DNA from: Arthrobacter sp. FW305-BF8 | GTDB lineage: Bacteria > Actinomycetota > Actinomycetes > Actinomycetales > Micrococcaceae | Reading direction: 5' to 3' | Length of the DNA stretch: 64,000 nt | Assembly: GCF_021789315.1 (NCBI RefSeq) | Contig: NZ_CP084561.1 | Coordinates: 372,001-436,000 of the forward strand | In this document: in pieces, positions 34,901-43,524 of the stretch | Layout: every line of letters begins with the position of its first letter | Position numbering within the stretch: position 1 is the stretch's first letter | Translations under genes and position numbers: made by a program | Notes under the pieces: model-generated | The model's database searches: none | Seen by the model: the letters and a program-made list of their open reading frames with translations, nothing else | What the model was told of the DNA's origin: nothing

Positions 34901-36378
34901 GCGCCGGCGGCCTCGCTTCCGGAAAGCCCGACGGCGAGTGGCTGCGCGTGCACCCGGCGACCCCCTTTGTTCGCGGCTGGGTTGCGCTGGCCGCCATCGG
35001 CTACTTCTTCGGGCGTGACAGCTTTGAACGGATGCTGCAGGGCCAGCCGCTGATCGATGACCGCCTCGCGGGGCGCGCCCCGTGGCTCCTGGGCGCCGGG
35101 GCACTGATGCTGGTGCTGGCGGTCCTGAGCTTCATCCTGTCCTGGTATTTCACCCGGTACCAGGTGGCGGAGGGCTACGTCCGGGTCAACACCGGCTTCC
35201 TGTTCAAGCAGCAGCGGCAGGCGAGGCTGGACCGGGTGCAGGCCATCGACATCGTCCAGCCGCTGCTCGCCAGGATCTTCGGCCTCGCGGAACTGAAGTT
35301 CGAAGTTGCCGACGCCGGCGAATCGGCCGTCCGCCTGGCCTACCTGCGCATCGGCGACGCCCGCCAGCTGCGCGCCACCATCCTCGCCCGTGCCTCGGGC
35401 GTCCGGCTGGATCCCGCGCAGCCCGAGGCAGCCGCTCCCGAGGCGCCGGAGCAGCAGGTCCTGCAGGTCCCGCCGTCGCGCCTGTTTGGCTCGCTCCTGC
35501 TCAGCGAGCAGACAGTATTCATTGTCCTGGGTGCCGCGGCGTCCGTGGTGCTGTCCGCGCTCACCGAGAACAGGGCTTTCTTCCTGTACCTGATTCCGGC
35601 GGCGCTGGGTTTCGTGGCCGCATACTGGAGCTCGTTCAACAAGGGCTACAACTTCACGGCGGCCATTTCCCCGGACGGCATCCGGCTCCGGTACGGGCTG
35701 CTCGACACGCAGGCGCAGACACTGCCGCCGGGCCGGATCCAGGCGCTGAAGGTGGCGCAGCCGCCCCTGTGGCGCCTCTTCGGCTGGTACCGGATGCAGG
35801 TCAACGCCGCCGGTTACGGGGCGGGGGCGAACAACGGCGAAGGGGGCTCGCGCACCACGCTGCTGCCGGTCGGAAAGATGGATGACGTCCTGACCATGAT
35901 GGCGCTCGTGCTGCCGGACCCCGGAACGGCTGATCCGCTGCGCGTTTTCCACCAGGGCGTGAACGGTCTGGATTCCGACGGCGGTTTTGTCACCACGCCG
36001 CGCCGGGCGCGGCTGCTGGCACCGCTGGGCTGGCGGCGCAACGCCTTCGCCGCCACGGACACCGCGCTGCTCATGCGGTCGGGCCGCTGGTGGCGGCAGC
36101 TTGTGGTGGTTCCGCACCAGCGCACGCAGTCGATCGCGCTGCAGCAGGGACCCCTGGCGCGCCGGTTCGGGCTGGCCGACCTCGTGCTGCACACCACTGC
36201 CGGGCCTGTCGCCCCACGCGTGATCCAGGCGGACCTCCGGGAGGCGCAGGCGCTCTTCGACGCGCAGGCGGCCCGCGCCCGGGCGGCCCGGCGGCGGCAG
36301 ACGAGCGAACAGTGGCTGGCCCAGCTCGATCAGCGACCAACTCCAGCACCACAAGAGGAAGGCCAGCAACGTGGCTAA
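34897..36378 (+). CDS. PH-domain (YdbT-like) membrane protein, second of pair
   Basis: 493 aa with three bPH2 (DUF304) modules separated by hydrophobic hairpins: VAEGYVRVNTGFLFKQQRQARLDRVQAIDIVQ (shown in part), then RYGLLDTQAQTLPPGRIQALKV, then RSGRWWRQLVVVPHQRTQSI. It has about six transmembrane helices. The GTG at 34897 is chosen because it overlaps the upstream stop and gives the family-length protein; an earlier in-frame start would run through the first PH gene. Partner of the preceding protein. Confidence 0.88.
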   Translation: MSAGGLASGKPDGEWLRVHPATPFVRGWVALAAIGYFFGRDSFERMLQGQPLIDDRLAGRAPWLLGAGALMLVLAVLSFILSWYFTRYQVAEGYVRVNTGFLFKQQRQARLDRVQAIDIVQPLLARIFGLAELKFEVADAGESAVRLAYLRIGDARQLRATILARASGVRLDPAQPEAAAPEAPEQQVLQVPPSRLFGSLLLSEQTVFIVLGAAASVVLSALTENRAFFLYLIPAALGFVAAYWSSFNKGYNFTAAISPDGIRLRYGLLDTQAQTLPPGRIQALKVAQPPLWRLFGWYRMQVNAAGYGAGANNGEGGSRTTLLPVGKMDDVLTMMALVLPDPGTADPLRVFHQGVNGLDSDGGFVTTPRRARLLAPLGWRRNAFAATDTALLMRSGRWWRQLVVVPHQRTQSIALQQGPLARRFGLADLVLHTTAGPVAPRVIQADLREAQALFDAQAARARAARRRQTSEQWLAQLDQRPTPAPQEEGQQRG

Positions 36379-37288
36379 GCCAGGACGCCTCGGCGTCGGA
36401 ATCATCGGTGCCGGCAAAGTGGGCGCTGTCCTCGGTGCGGCGCTCCGCGCGGCCGAGCACGCCGTCGTCGGGGTTTCCGCCGTGTCCGACGCGAGCCGGG
36501 AACGGGCCGAAACCCTGCTGCCCGGCGTTCCCGTCCTGGAGATCCAGGACATCGTGGAACGCTCCGAACTGGTGCTCCTGGCCGTTCCGGATGATGCCCT
36601 CGGCGGCCTGGTGGAGGGGCTCGCCAAGCTCGGCGCGTGGCAGCCCGGGCAACTCGTGGCGCACACCTCGGGCCGGTTCGGCGTCGGCGTGCTGCATCCG
36701 GTCCGGGCGGCCGGTGCAGTGCCGCTGGCGCTGCACCCGGCCATGACCTTCACCGGCATGAGCCTCGACCTGACCCGGCTGCTGGACTGCACGTTCGGCG
36801 TCACGGCGGACGCCGCCATGCTTCCCATCGCCCAGGCGCTCGTCGTCGAGATGGGGGCCGAACCCGTGGTCATCGCCGAGGGTGACCGCACCATCTACCA
36901 CGCGGCCCTGGCCCACGGTTCGAACCACCTGGTCACGCTCGTGGCGCAGGCGTCGCAACTGCTGGCCGAGGTGGGCGTGGAGGCTCCGGACCGCATGCTC
37001 GGGCCGCTGCTGCGGGCCACCCTGGAGAACGCCCTCGCCTCCGGCGAGTCCGCACTGACGGGCCCGGTGGCGCGGGGGGACGCCGGCACGGTGGAGGCGC
37101 ACGCCCGCGCGCTGCGGGAGCATGACGGCGGGACCGGCGGCGACGTCCTCGCCGCGTACCTGGCCATGGCCCAGGCCACCGCCAGGCGCGCGGAACGGCG
37201 GGGCCTGCTGAAGCCGGATCAGGCGGAGAAAATTCGCATCGCGCTTGAGAGCACAGACGACGACGGCCAGGATGACGGCCGTGCATGA
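36371..37288 (+). CDS. Rossmann-fold DUF2520 oxidoreductase-like protein
   Basis: 305 aa. The N-terminal Rossmann domain has the NAD(P) motif GVGIIGAGKVGAVLG and then AVPDDAL. The C-terminal DUF2520 helical domain has HPAMTFTG and the HGSNHLVTLVAQA stretch. The layout resembles pyrroline-5-carboxylate reductase and ketopantoate reductase. Its position directly before panC, conserved in actinobacteria, suggests a link to pantothenate synthesis, but activity is unproven. The GTG start overlaps the upstream gene by eight bases. Confidence 0.84.
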   Translation: MAKPGRLGVGIIGAGKVGAVLGAALRAAEHAVVGVSAVSDASRERAETLLPGVPVLEIQDIVERSELVLLAVPDDALGGLVEGLAKLGAWQPGQLVAHTSGRFGVGVLHPVRAAGAVPLALHPAMTFTGMSLDLTRLLDCTFGVTADAAMLPIAQALVVEMGAEPVVIAEGDRTIYHAALAHGSNHLVTLVAQASQLLAEVGVEAPDRMLGPLLRATLENALASGESALTGPVARGDAGTVEAHARALREHDGGTGGDVLAAYLAMAQATARRAERRGLLKPDQAEKIRIALESTDDDGQDDGRA

Positions 37289-37320
37289 AACCGGCCACGG
37301 GGCCAAAGGAGGACACTGAC

Positions 37321-38250
37321 ATGCCAATCCGACTCGTAACGACGGCGGACTCCCTCCGTGGGGAAAGCCGGCTGCTGCTGACGCAAAAGAACGGCACGTC
37401 CCTGGGCCTTGTGCCCACCATGGGCGCCCTGCATGCGGGCCACGGGCGGCTGGCCCGAACCGCCGCCGAACAGAATGACGTTGTGGTGGCCTCCATCTTT
37501 GTGAACCCGCTGCAGTTCGGCGAGGCGCAGGACCTGGACCGCTATCCGCGGACCCTCGAGGCGGACATGGCGCTGCTCGAGGAGCAGGGCGTGGATCTGG
37601 TCTTCGCTCCGTCGGTCGAGGAGATGTACCCCGACGGGCCGCCGATGGTCAGAATCACTGCCGGCCCGCTCGGGGAGAAATGGGAGGGCGCATCCCGGCC
37701 TGGCCACTTCGACGGCGCGCTCACCGTGGTGGCCAAGCTGCTGCACCTGGGCATCCCCGGCACCGGCCTGCCCGGCGGCCGCGCCTTCGTTGCCGCCTCG
37801 GGCGGCGGCCTGCCGGCGTACTGCGCCTACTTCGGGCAGAAGGACGCCCAGCAGCTGGCGCTGGTCCGCCGCATGGTGGCCGACCTGGACTTCCCCGTGG
37901 AGATCGTTGCCGTGCCAACCGCCCGCGACTCCGACGGGCTGGCGCTGTCCAGCCGGAACCGCTTCCTTTCCGGCGAGGAGCGTGAGGCGGCGCTGGTGCT
38001 GTCCCGTGCGTTGCGCCTTATTGAGGAGCGGGCGAACGCGAACGAGCCGCTTGATGTCGGTTCGGCCCGGGCCCTGATCGAGTCCCAGCCCCTGGTCCGG
38101 CTGGACTACTTCGACGTCGTCGATCCCGCCACGCTGGAGCCGCTCGCCGAGAACTGTCACGAGACACCCTTCCGCGGTGAAGGGCTGGCACTGGTTGCCG
38201 CGAAGGTTGGCGCCGTGCGGCTGATCGACAACGTGCCGCTCAGCTCCTGA
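37321..38250 (+). CDS. panC: Pantothenate synthetase with glycine-rich insertion
   Basis: Joins pantoate and beta-alanine with ATP. 309 aa. Class I synthetase-like HIGH motif is in MGALHAGHGRL, followed by SIFVNPLQF. YFGQKDAQQ and the KMSKS-like SSRNRFLS segment follow. Between AKLLHLG and YFGQKD there are about 20 extra residues, rich in Gly (IPGTGLPGGRAF and on), absent from the family members I know. AAAGGAGG precedes the ATG at 37321, which is why it is preferred to the overlapping ATG at 37285. Last gene of the folate/pantothenate run. Confidence 0.95.
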   Translation: MPIRLVTTADSLRGESRLLLTQKNGTSLGLVPTMGALHAGHGRLARTAAEQNDVVVASIFVNPLQFGEAQDLDRYPRTLEADMALLEEQGVDLVFAPSVEEMYPDGPPMVRITAGPLGEKWEGASRPGHFDGALTVVAKLLHLGIPGTGLPGGRAFVAASGGGLPAYCAYFGQKDAQQLALVRRMVADLDFPVEIVAVPTARDSDGLALSSRNRFLSGEEREAALVLSRALRLIEERANANEPLDVGSARALIESQPLVRLDYFDVVDPATLEPLAENCHETPFRGEGLALVAAKVGAVRLIDNVPLSS

Positions 38251-38305
38251 CGGGGCGGAGTGGCCGGCGCTCAGCTCCCGGGTGACGTGAATCTCGTTGA
38301 CTAAA

Positions 38306-38319
38306 TCCCGTGTACGGGA
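38306..38319. promoter_or_regulatory. TCCCGTGTACGGGA palindrome before the MFS gene
   Basis: 6-bp arms around GT, just after TTGACT (38297-38302) and about 80 bp before the transporter start. A candidate operator for an exporter regulator. Confidence 0.4.
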
Positions 38320-38400
38320 ATGGGTCCCGCCACTACACTGTTGGAGTCTGCAGCGGCGCTGACCGCCAGCCACCAATTCCAACACCCTGAGGGTCTCGCC

Positions 38401-39912
38401 ATGTCTACCAAAGTCACGTCCAATTCGAACGGCGAACCTGCCCAGGAGCCGGCGGCTCCCGTTGCATCCCCGGCCGCAGCACCGGCGCCGGCCGCAGCAC
38501 CGCCCTCGGGCAAGATGTCGCGCGAGTCCGTGACGGTGATCGCCACGCTGCTGGTGGCCACCTTCGTGGTGATCCTCAACGAAACCATCATGAATGTAGC
38601 CCTGCAGCGGCTCATGGTGGACCTGCGCGTGGATGCCCCCACCGTCCAGTGGCTCTCCACAGGGTTCATGCTGACCATGGCGGTGGTGATTCCGACCACC
38701 GGGTTCATCCTCCAGCGGCTGTCCACGCGGTCCGTCTTCCTCCTGGCGATGGGCCTGTTCGCCGGCGGCACAGCCCTCGCCGCTGCGGCGCCCGGCTACG
38801 AAATCCTCCTGCTCGCACGGATCATCCAGGCCGGCGGTACCGCCATCATGCTTCCGCTGCTGATGACCACCATCCTCACGCTGGTGCCGCTGGCCCGCCG
38901 CGGCGCCGTGATGGGCAACGTCAGCATCGCCATCTCCGTTGCACCAGCCATGGGACCCACCGTCTCCGGATTCATCCTGCAGCACTTCTCCTGGCGCTTC
39001 ATGTTCATCTTCGTCCTGCCCATCGCGCTGGCTGCGCTGGCCATTGGCGCAAAGTTCCTGACCAACATCGGCGAGACCGAAAAGTCCAAACTCGACTTCT
39101 TCTCCGTGGTGCTGACCGTCCCCGCCTTCGGCGGCCTCGTCTACGGCCTCAGCCAGATCGGAGGCGGCCACGGGGGCAGCAGCGGCCCGAGCCCGCTTGC
39201 CGTAGTGGCTCTGGTCGCCGGCGTCGCCGGCCTTGCCGCGTTCACGTTCCGCCAACTCCGGCTGCAGAAGTCCGAGGCCCCGCTGCTGGACCTGCGGGCC
39301 TTCAACTTCAGGATGTTCACAGTCTCCGTGCTGCTGATGGTGGTGTCCATGGTGGCCCTGTTCGGCGCCGTGATCCTGCTGCCGCTGTACCTGCAGGAAA
39401 TCCGCGGCCTGCAGGCCCTCGAGACCGGCCTGGCCCTGCTGCCCGGTGGCCTGGCCATGGGCCTGCTCGGCCCGGTGATCGGCCGCCTGTTCGACAAGGT
39501 GGGGCCGCTGCCGCTCACGGTCACCGGATCCTCGCTGATGGTCCTGACACTGTGGCAGTTCTCGATGCTCGACGCCGGCACTCCGGTCTGGTGGATCGTC
39601 ACCCTGCACGTCGGGCTCAGCTTCGGGCTGGCGCTGCTCTTCACCCCCGCGTTCACCACCGGCCTGAACCCGCTGCCGCCGCACCTGTACTCGCATGGCT
39701 CGGCCATCATGAGTACCCTGCAGCAGGTGGCCGGCGCGGCGGGCACGGCGCTGCTCGTGTCCATCTTCGCCTTCGTTTCGGCGGCCTCCGGCCTCGTTGC
39801 GGGCATGAACGCAGCGTTCCTGACGGCGACCGTCATCGCCGTGGCCGCCGTCGTCCTCTCCACCATGATGCGGAAGACAGCAGGCGCCGAAGGCACACCC
39901 GCGGCCCACTAG
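38401..39912 (+). CDS. MFS multidrug exporter, DHA2 (EmrB/QacA) family
   Basis: Predicted proton-driven drug exporter, 503 aa with 12-14 hydrophobic helices after a hydrophilic N-terminus of about 40 residues. Motif C-like PAMGPTVSGFI, the NETIMNVALQRLMVDL segment with the DHA2-family D/E in helix 1, and the WLSTGFMLTMAVVIPTTGF stretch support the DHA2 assignment. The ATG at 38401 has GAGGGT upstream. There is no regulator gene adjacent, but a palindrome lies before it. A very long inverted repeat follows the stop. The substrate cannot be predicted. Confidence 0.9.
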   Translation: MSTKVTSNSNGEPAQEPAAPVASPAAAPAPAAAPPSGKMSRESVTVIATLLVATFVVILNETIMNVALQRLMVDLRVDAPTVQWLSTGFMLTMAVVIPTTGFILQRLSTRSVFLLAMGLFAGGTALAAAAPGYEILLLARIIQAGGTAIMLPLLMTTILTLVPLARRGAVMGNVSIAISVAPAMGPTVSGFILQHFSWRFMFIFVLPIALAALAIGAKFLTNIGETEKSKLDFFSVVLTVPAFGGLVYGLSQIGGGHGGSSGPSPLAVVALVAGVAGLAAFTFRQLRLQKSEAPLLDLRAFNFRMFTVSVLLMVVSMVALFGAVILLPLYLQEIRGLQALETGLALLPGGLAMGLLGPVIGRLFDKVGPLPLTVTGSSLMVLTLWQFSMLDAGTPVWWIVTLHVGLSFGLALLFTPAFTTGLNPLPPHLYSHGSAIMSTLQQVAGAAGTALLVSIFAFVSAASGLVAGMNAAFLTATVIAVAAVVLSTMMRKTAGAEGTPAAH

Positions 39913-39923
39913 GACCCACCTTA

Positions 39924-39994
39924 AAAGCAACGCGGGGTCACTTCGCGCCCAATCCGGAGGGTTAATTGGGCGCGATGTGACCCCGCGTTGCTTT
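39924..39994. terminator. 30-bp inverted repeat, bidirectional terminator-like element
   Basis: Arms 39924-39953 and 39965-39994 pair at 29 of 30 positions with an 11-base loop. It ends in AAAG/CTTT on each side, between convergent genes. The right arm contains TTGGGCGCGAT, the complement of a stretch in the element at 41872. Confidence 0.8.
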
Positions 39995-39995
39995 G

Positions 39996-40832
39996 TTAAC
40001 CGGCGAAGAAGTCGCTGAGCTCGGTGATGAGCCGGTCCGGGGCGCGGTTGACGCCGTCGTGCCCGAAGCCCGGCAGGATGGTGTAGCTGGAGCCGGAGAG
40101 GACGTCGTGGATCTGGCCGCAGGCCACGCCGAAGTAGGCCGGGCTTTTCTCGCCCACGATGATGAGCGTCTCCAGCGGCAGCGCCAGGAACGGCTCGGCC
40201 GGCATGTCGGCCGAGATGATCGCCTTGATCTCCCGCACGCCGGTGCGCATCATTTCCCGTTGCTGCTTGCCCACTGAGGTCCCCGCCGTGAGCTTGTTGG
40301 CGAGGGTCATCATGGACAGCGGCATGCGGGAGGAGAAGACGCTTTCGGCCTCCAGCCCGCGGAGCAGGACGGCGAGGGCGCGGTCATCGTCTCCGGCCGC
40401 TGTTGCCCGCTCGTATTCCGTGGTCCAGTCCGCCTTGACGCTGTGGTTGACGGAGACCGCGGGGTCGTACACGGCGAGCCGTTCCACCGGGAGTGTCCGG
40501 GCCGCGTGCAGGGCCACGGCCCCGCCGAAGCTGTGGCCAAAGACGTCGGTGCTGGACGTGTGCTTCATGACGGCGTCGAGGTCGCGGATGTCGACGTCCA
40601 GGGTGTAGTCGCCGGCCTGTTCGGAGGAGGCGCCCCGGCCGCGGCGGTTGAACGTGTGCACCGGCCGGCCCAGGGACGCGCTGAGCTTTTGCGCAAAGCG
40701 GGTGTAGTCCGCCGCCGTCACCATGGAAGAGATTACGACGACGACGCCGGAACCGGCCGTGGCCAGCTCCTCGCCAGTGCTGAACAGCTCAAGCTTGCCG
40801 CCGTCAGGTGTGCTGATGATCTCGCGAGTCAT
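39996..40832 (-). CDS. Alpha/beta-hydrolase (paralogue 1)
   Basis: 278-aa alpha/beta-hydrolase fold protein, cytosolic. The nucleophile elbow is GHSFGGAVAL, and the late LPGFGHDGVN gives the His. Where most members have an HG oxyanion motif, this one has VVVVISSMVTAADYTR, so the usual HG is missing. It is clearly related to the next gene upstream (same order of NRRGRG, the DL(D/A)AVMK segment and HSFGG) and probably arose by tandem duplication. The substrate is unknown. It ends two bases from the long inverted repeat. Confidence 0.85.
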   Translation of the reverse strand: MTREIISTPDGGKLELFSTGEELATAGSGVVVVISSMVTAADYTRFAQKLSASLGRPVHTFNRRGRGASSEQAGDYTLDVDIRDLDAVMKHTSSTDVFGHSFGGAVALHAARTLPVERLAVYDPAVSVNHSVKADWTTEYERATAAGDDDRALAVLLRGLEAESVFSSRMPLSMMTLANKLTAGTSVGKQQREMMRTGVREIKAIISADMPAEPFLALPLETLIIVGEKSPAYFGVACGQIHDVLSGSSYTILPGFGHDGVNRAPDRLITELSDFFAG

Positions 40833-40892
40833 GCTCCGAGCCTATCGGAGGCCGGCGTGTGCCGACAGCCGGCCATAGCCGAGCGCCGGCGG

Positions 40893-41846
40893 CTACCCGC
40901 GCCGGCGCTTCTTGCTCTGGGAAGTGATGGTCCCGTCGGTGCCGTTCAGGAAGCGGGCGATCCGAATGGCCAGGCGTTTGCCCGGCCGGATCGGCCCCTC
41001 GTGCAGCTGGCCCGGAACCACCGCGAAGTCGATCGCCGGCACGGCCGACGCCAGTTGCCGGCCGGTGTCGGCGAAGTATCCCGGGCTCCAGCCGCCGCTG
41101 AGCATGAGCGTTGGGGTGGCCAGTTCCGTGAAATCCGTGAGCTCCGCGTCGGCGTCCAGCACGGCCCGCATTTCCTTGACGGCCGTGGGCAGCAGCTCGC
41201 GCATTTCCGCGCCCACATTGGTCCGGGCCGACATGATGCTGAGCATCCGCAGCGCGCCGAGGGGCAGGTACGACAACGGGCCGGCCGTGGCCAGCCCCTG
41301 CACCAGGTGCGCCCAGGCATGGTTGAGCTGGCCGTCCGTCACGGCCTGCTCCAGTTCCGGCCGCCAGCGGTGGTGCAGGTTGCCGGAGAGGGACACCGCG
41401 GCGTCGTACGTGACCAGCCTGCGCAGCGGCAAGTCACGTGCCGCCTGGAGAGCCACGAAGCCGCCGAAGCTGTGCGCCACCACATCTTCGGAGCCCGTTG
41501 CCTTCATCACGGCGGCCAGGTCCCCGATCTCGGTCTTGACGGAATAGTCGTCCGGCTGCGGTGCGGAACCGGCGCGGCCGCGGCGGTTGTAGCAGTGCAC
41601 CGGCCGGCTCAGCAGGAGGCTCAGGTTGCGGGCGAACGGCCGATACAGTGCGTCGGTCACCAGTGTTCCGTGAATAAGGACGACGCCGGGCGCCGTGACC
41701 GGGGCCGGGTCACCTTCCGCGGAGGTGCTGCCGGCGGTGCTGCCACCAGAATTACTTCCTTCGGCACCGGTGAGTGCTGCGGGCCTGAAGGAATGCACCT
41801 CAAGGCGGCTGCCGTCGTCGTCCGTCTCAACTGTCCAGGTCTCCAC
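40893..41846 (-). CDS. Alpha/beta-hydrolase (paralogue 2)
   Basis: 317-aa alpha/beta-hydrolase, paralogue of the gene at 39996-40832. It keeps the oxyanion motif LIHGTLV. The elbow is AHSFGGFVAL, the acid lies in TPTLMLSGG, and the C-terminal His is in VVPGQLHEGP. An N-terminal insertion of about 25 residues rich in Ser/Gly/Thr follows the first strand. The pair is 60 bp apart, same strand, so co-transcription is likely. The first 21-bp arm of a long inverted repeat begins 26 bp before its start. Confidence 0.86.
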   Translation of the reverse strand: METWTVETDDDGSRLEVHSFRPAALTGAEGSNSGGSTAGSTSAEGDPAPVTAPGVVLIHGTLVTDALYRPFARNLSLLLSRPVHCYNRRGRAGSAPQPDDYSVKTEIGDLAAVMKATGSEDVVAHSFGGFVALQAARDLPLRRLVTYDAAVSLSGNLHHRWRPELEQAVTDGQLNHAWAHLVQGLATAGPLSYLPLGALRMLSIMSARTNVGAEMRELLPTAVKEMRAVLDADAELTDFTELATPTLMLSGGWSPGYFADTGRQLASAVPAIDFAVVPGQLHEGPIRPGKRLAIRIARFLNGTDGTITSQSKKRRRG

Positions 41847-41871
41847 AGCCCGAGTCTATGCCCCACCCCCT

Positions 41872-41940
41872 TTGGAGTTTTTGTCCAGATATCGCGCCCA
41901 AACGGCCCCGGAAGTCCGAATATCTGGACAAAAACTCCAA
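41872..41940. repeat. 21-bp perfect inverted repeat in the lysS divergent promoter region
   Basis: TTGGAGTTTTTGTCCAGATA and one more base (41872-41892) pair perfectly with 41920-41940 across a 27-base loop. The loop starts with CGCGCCCAA. Unlike a terminator it lies between divergent starts. Confidence 0.75.
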
Positions 41941-41976
41941 GGCGGGAAGTCCCGAACTCCCAGGCGGGAAGTCCCG
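41940..41976 (+). repeat. Tandem AGGCGGGAAGTCCCG upstream of lysS
   Basis: The 15-mer occurs at 41940-41954 and 41962-41976, 22 bp apart (two helical turns). Each copy contains the dyad CGGGAAGTCCCG. It ends next to the TAAACT -10 at 41978-41983. Confidence 0.65.
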
Positions 41977-41977
41977 G

Positions 41978-41983
41978 TAAACT
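41978..41983 (+). promoter_or_regulatory. -10 box TAAACT of lysS
   Basis: It lies two bases before ATG 41986 and eight before GTG 41992. The usual distance to a transcription start would favour the GTG as a near-leaderless start. Confidence 0.45.
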
Positions 41984-41985
41984 TG

Positions 41986-43524
41986 ATGACTGTGACTTCC
42001 CAAAACACCCCCGCCCCCAAGAACGCCCCAGAACCGCTCGACGCCAGTGAACAGATGCGCATCCGCATGGAGAAGCGCGCCAAGCTGATCGAACGCGGGC
42101 AGGAGGCGTACCCGGTGGGTGTTGAGCGCACGCACTCTCTCAGCGAAATCCGCGAAAAGTACGCACACCTGCAGGCCGACGAAACCACCGGCGACGTCGT
42201 CGGCGTCACCGGCCGCGTGGTGTTTGTCCGGAACACCGGCAAGCTCTGCTTCGCCACGCTGCAGGAAGGCGGCACTGACGGCAAGGGCACCCGGCTGCAG
42301 GCCATGCTCAGCCTCGCGAACGTGGGCGAGGAGGCCCTCGCCGACTGGAAGGCCCTGGTTGACCTGGGCGACCACGTTTTCATCAGGGGCGAAGTCATCT
42401 CTTCGCGCCGCGGTGAACTCTCCGTCATGGCTGAGTCCTGGTCCATGGCCTCCAAGGCGCTCCGCCCGCTGCCGGTGCTGCACGCCGAACTCAACGAGGA
42501 AACCCGCGTCCGCCAGCGCTACGTGGACCTGATGGTCCGCGACGAGGCCCGCGAGATGGTGTACACCCGTGCCGCCATCACCCGCTCCATCCGCGAGACC
42601 CTGTTCCGCCACACCTACGTCGAGGTGGAAACGCCCATCCTGCAGCTGGTCCACGGCGGCGCCCTCGCCCGGCCGTTCGAGACGCACATGAACGCGTTCG
42701 ACCAGAAGATGACGCTGCGCATCGCCACCGAGCTGTACCTCAAGCGCGCCGTCGTGGGCGGCATCGACCGCGTCTATGACATGGGCCGGGTGTTCCGGAA
42801 CGAGGGCGTGGATTCAACCCACAGCCCGGAGTTCACCACGCTTGAGTGCTACGAGGCCTGGGCAGACCAGTTCGTCATGGCCGAGCGCATCAAGGAGATC
42901 ATCCTGGACGCCGCGGACGCCGTGGGTGCGGGCCGCGTGCTCCAGACCGAAGCCGGGGAGATTAACCTCGACGGTGACTGGGCCTGGGTGGCCGTGTACC
43001 CGGGGCTTTCCGAAGCAGTGGGCCAGGAGATCACCCCGGACACCACGCTTGAGGAGCTGCGCGCCGTTGCCGGGAAGCACGATGTCAAGGTCGATCCCAA
43101 GTGGGACGCCGAGAAGCTGGCCGTGGAACTCTTCGGCGAAATCGTGGAACCCACCCTGCTGAACCCCACGTTTGTGTACGACTACCCGCCCTCCGCCCAG
43201 CCGCTGGCCCGCCCGCACCGGGGAGACGGCCGCCTGATCGAGGCCTGGGACCTGATCATCGGCGGCATGGAACGCGGCACCGCGTTCTCCGAGCTCATTG
43301 ACCCGGTCATCCAGCGCGAACGCCTCACCGAGCAGTCCAGGCACGCCGCTGCCGGCGACGTCGAGGCCATGCAGCTGGATGAGGACTTCCTCCGCGCCCT
43401 GGAATACGGTGCGCCGCCGATGGGCGGCATCGGGCTGGGCATCGACCGCCTGGTCATGCTGTTTACCGGCGCCGGCATCCGCGAAACAATTCTCTTCCCG
43501 CTCCTTAAGCCTGAAGGCCACTGA
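41986..43524 (+). CDS. lysS: Lysyl-tRNA synthetase, class II
   Basis: Charges tRNA-Lys. About 512 aa. The N-terminal OB-fold anticodon-binding domain (about residues 60-170) has VGVTGRVVFVRNTGKLCFATL (shown in part). The class II core has motif 2 YDMGRVFRNEGVDSTHSPEFT (shown in part) and motif 3 GIGLGIDRLVMLF. All motifs are intact. The start is either ATG 41986 or GTG 41992; neither has a Shine-Dalgarno. The next gene's ATG overlaps the stop. lysS next to lsr2 and clpC is as in mycobacteria. Confidence 0.96.
   Translation: MTVTSQNTPAPKNAPEPLDASEQMRIRMEKRAKLIERGQEAYPVGVERTHSLSEIREKYAHLQADETTGDVVGVTGRVVFVRNTGKLCFATLQEGGTDGKGTRLQAMLSLANVGEEALADWKALVDLGDHVFIRGEVISSRRGELSVMAESWSMASKALRPLPVLHAELNEETRVRQRYVDLMVRDEAREMVYTRAAITRSIRETLFRHTYVEVETPILQLVHGGALARPFETHMNAFDQKMTLRIATELYLKRAVVGGIDRVYDMGRVFRNEGVDSTHSPEFTTLECYEAWADQFVMAERIKEIILDAADAVGAGRVLQTEAGEINLDGDWAWVAVYPGLSEAVGQEITPDTTLEELRAVAGKHDVKVDPKWDAEKLAVELFGEIVEPTLLNPTFVYDYPPSAQPLARPHRGDGRLIEAWDLIIGGMERGTAFSELIDPVIQRERLTEQSRHAAAGDVEAMQLDEDFLRALEYGAPPMGGIGLGIDRLVMLFTGAGIRETILFPLLKPEGH

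Noticed and set aside
41940..41976. GGGAAGTCCC resembles a eukaryotic NF-kB site
   Set aside because: Chance similarity; irrelevant in bacteria. Only the duplicated dyad is kept as a finding.
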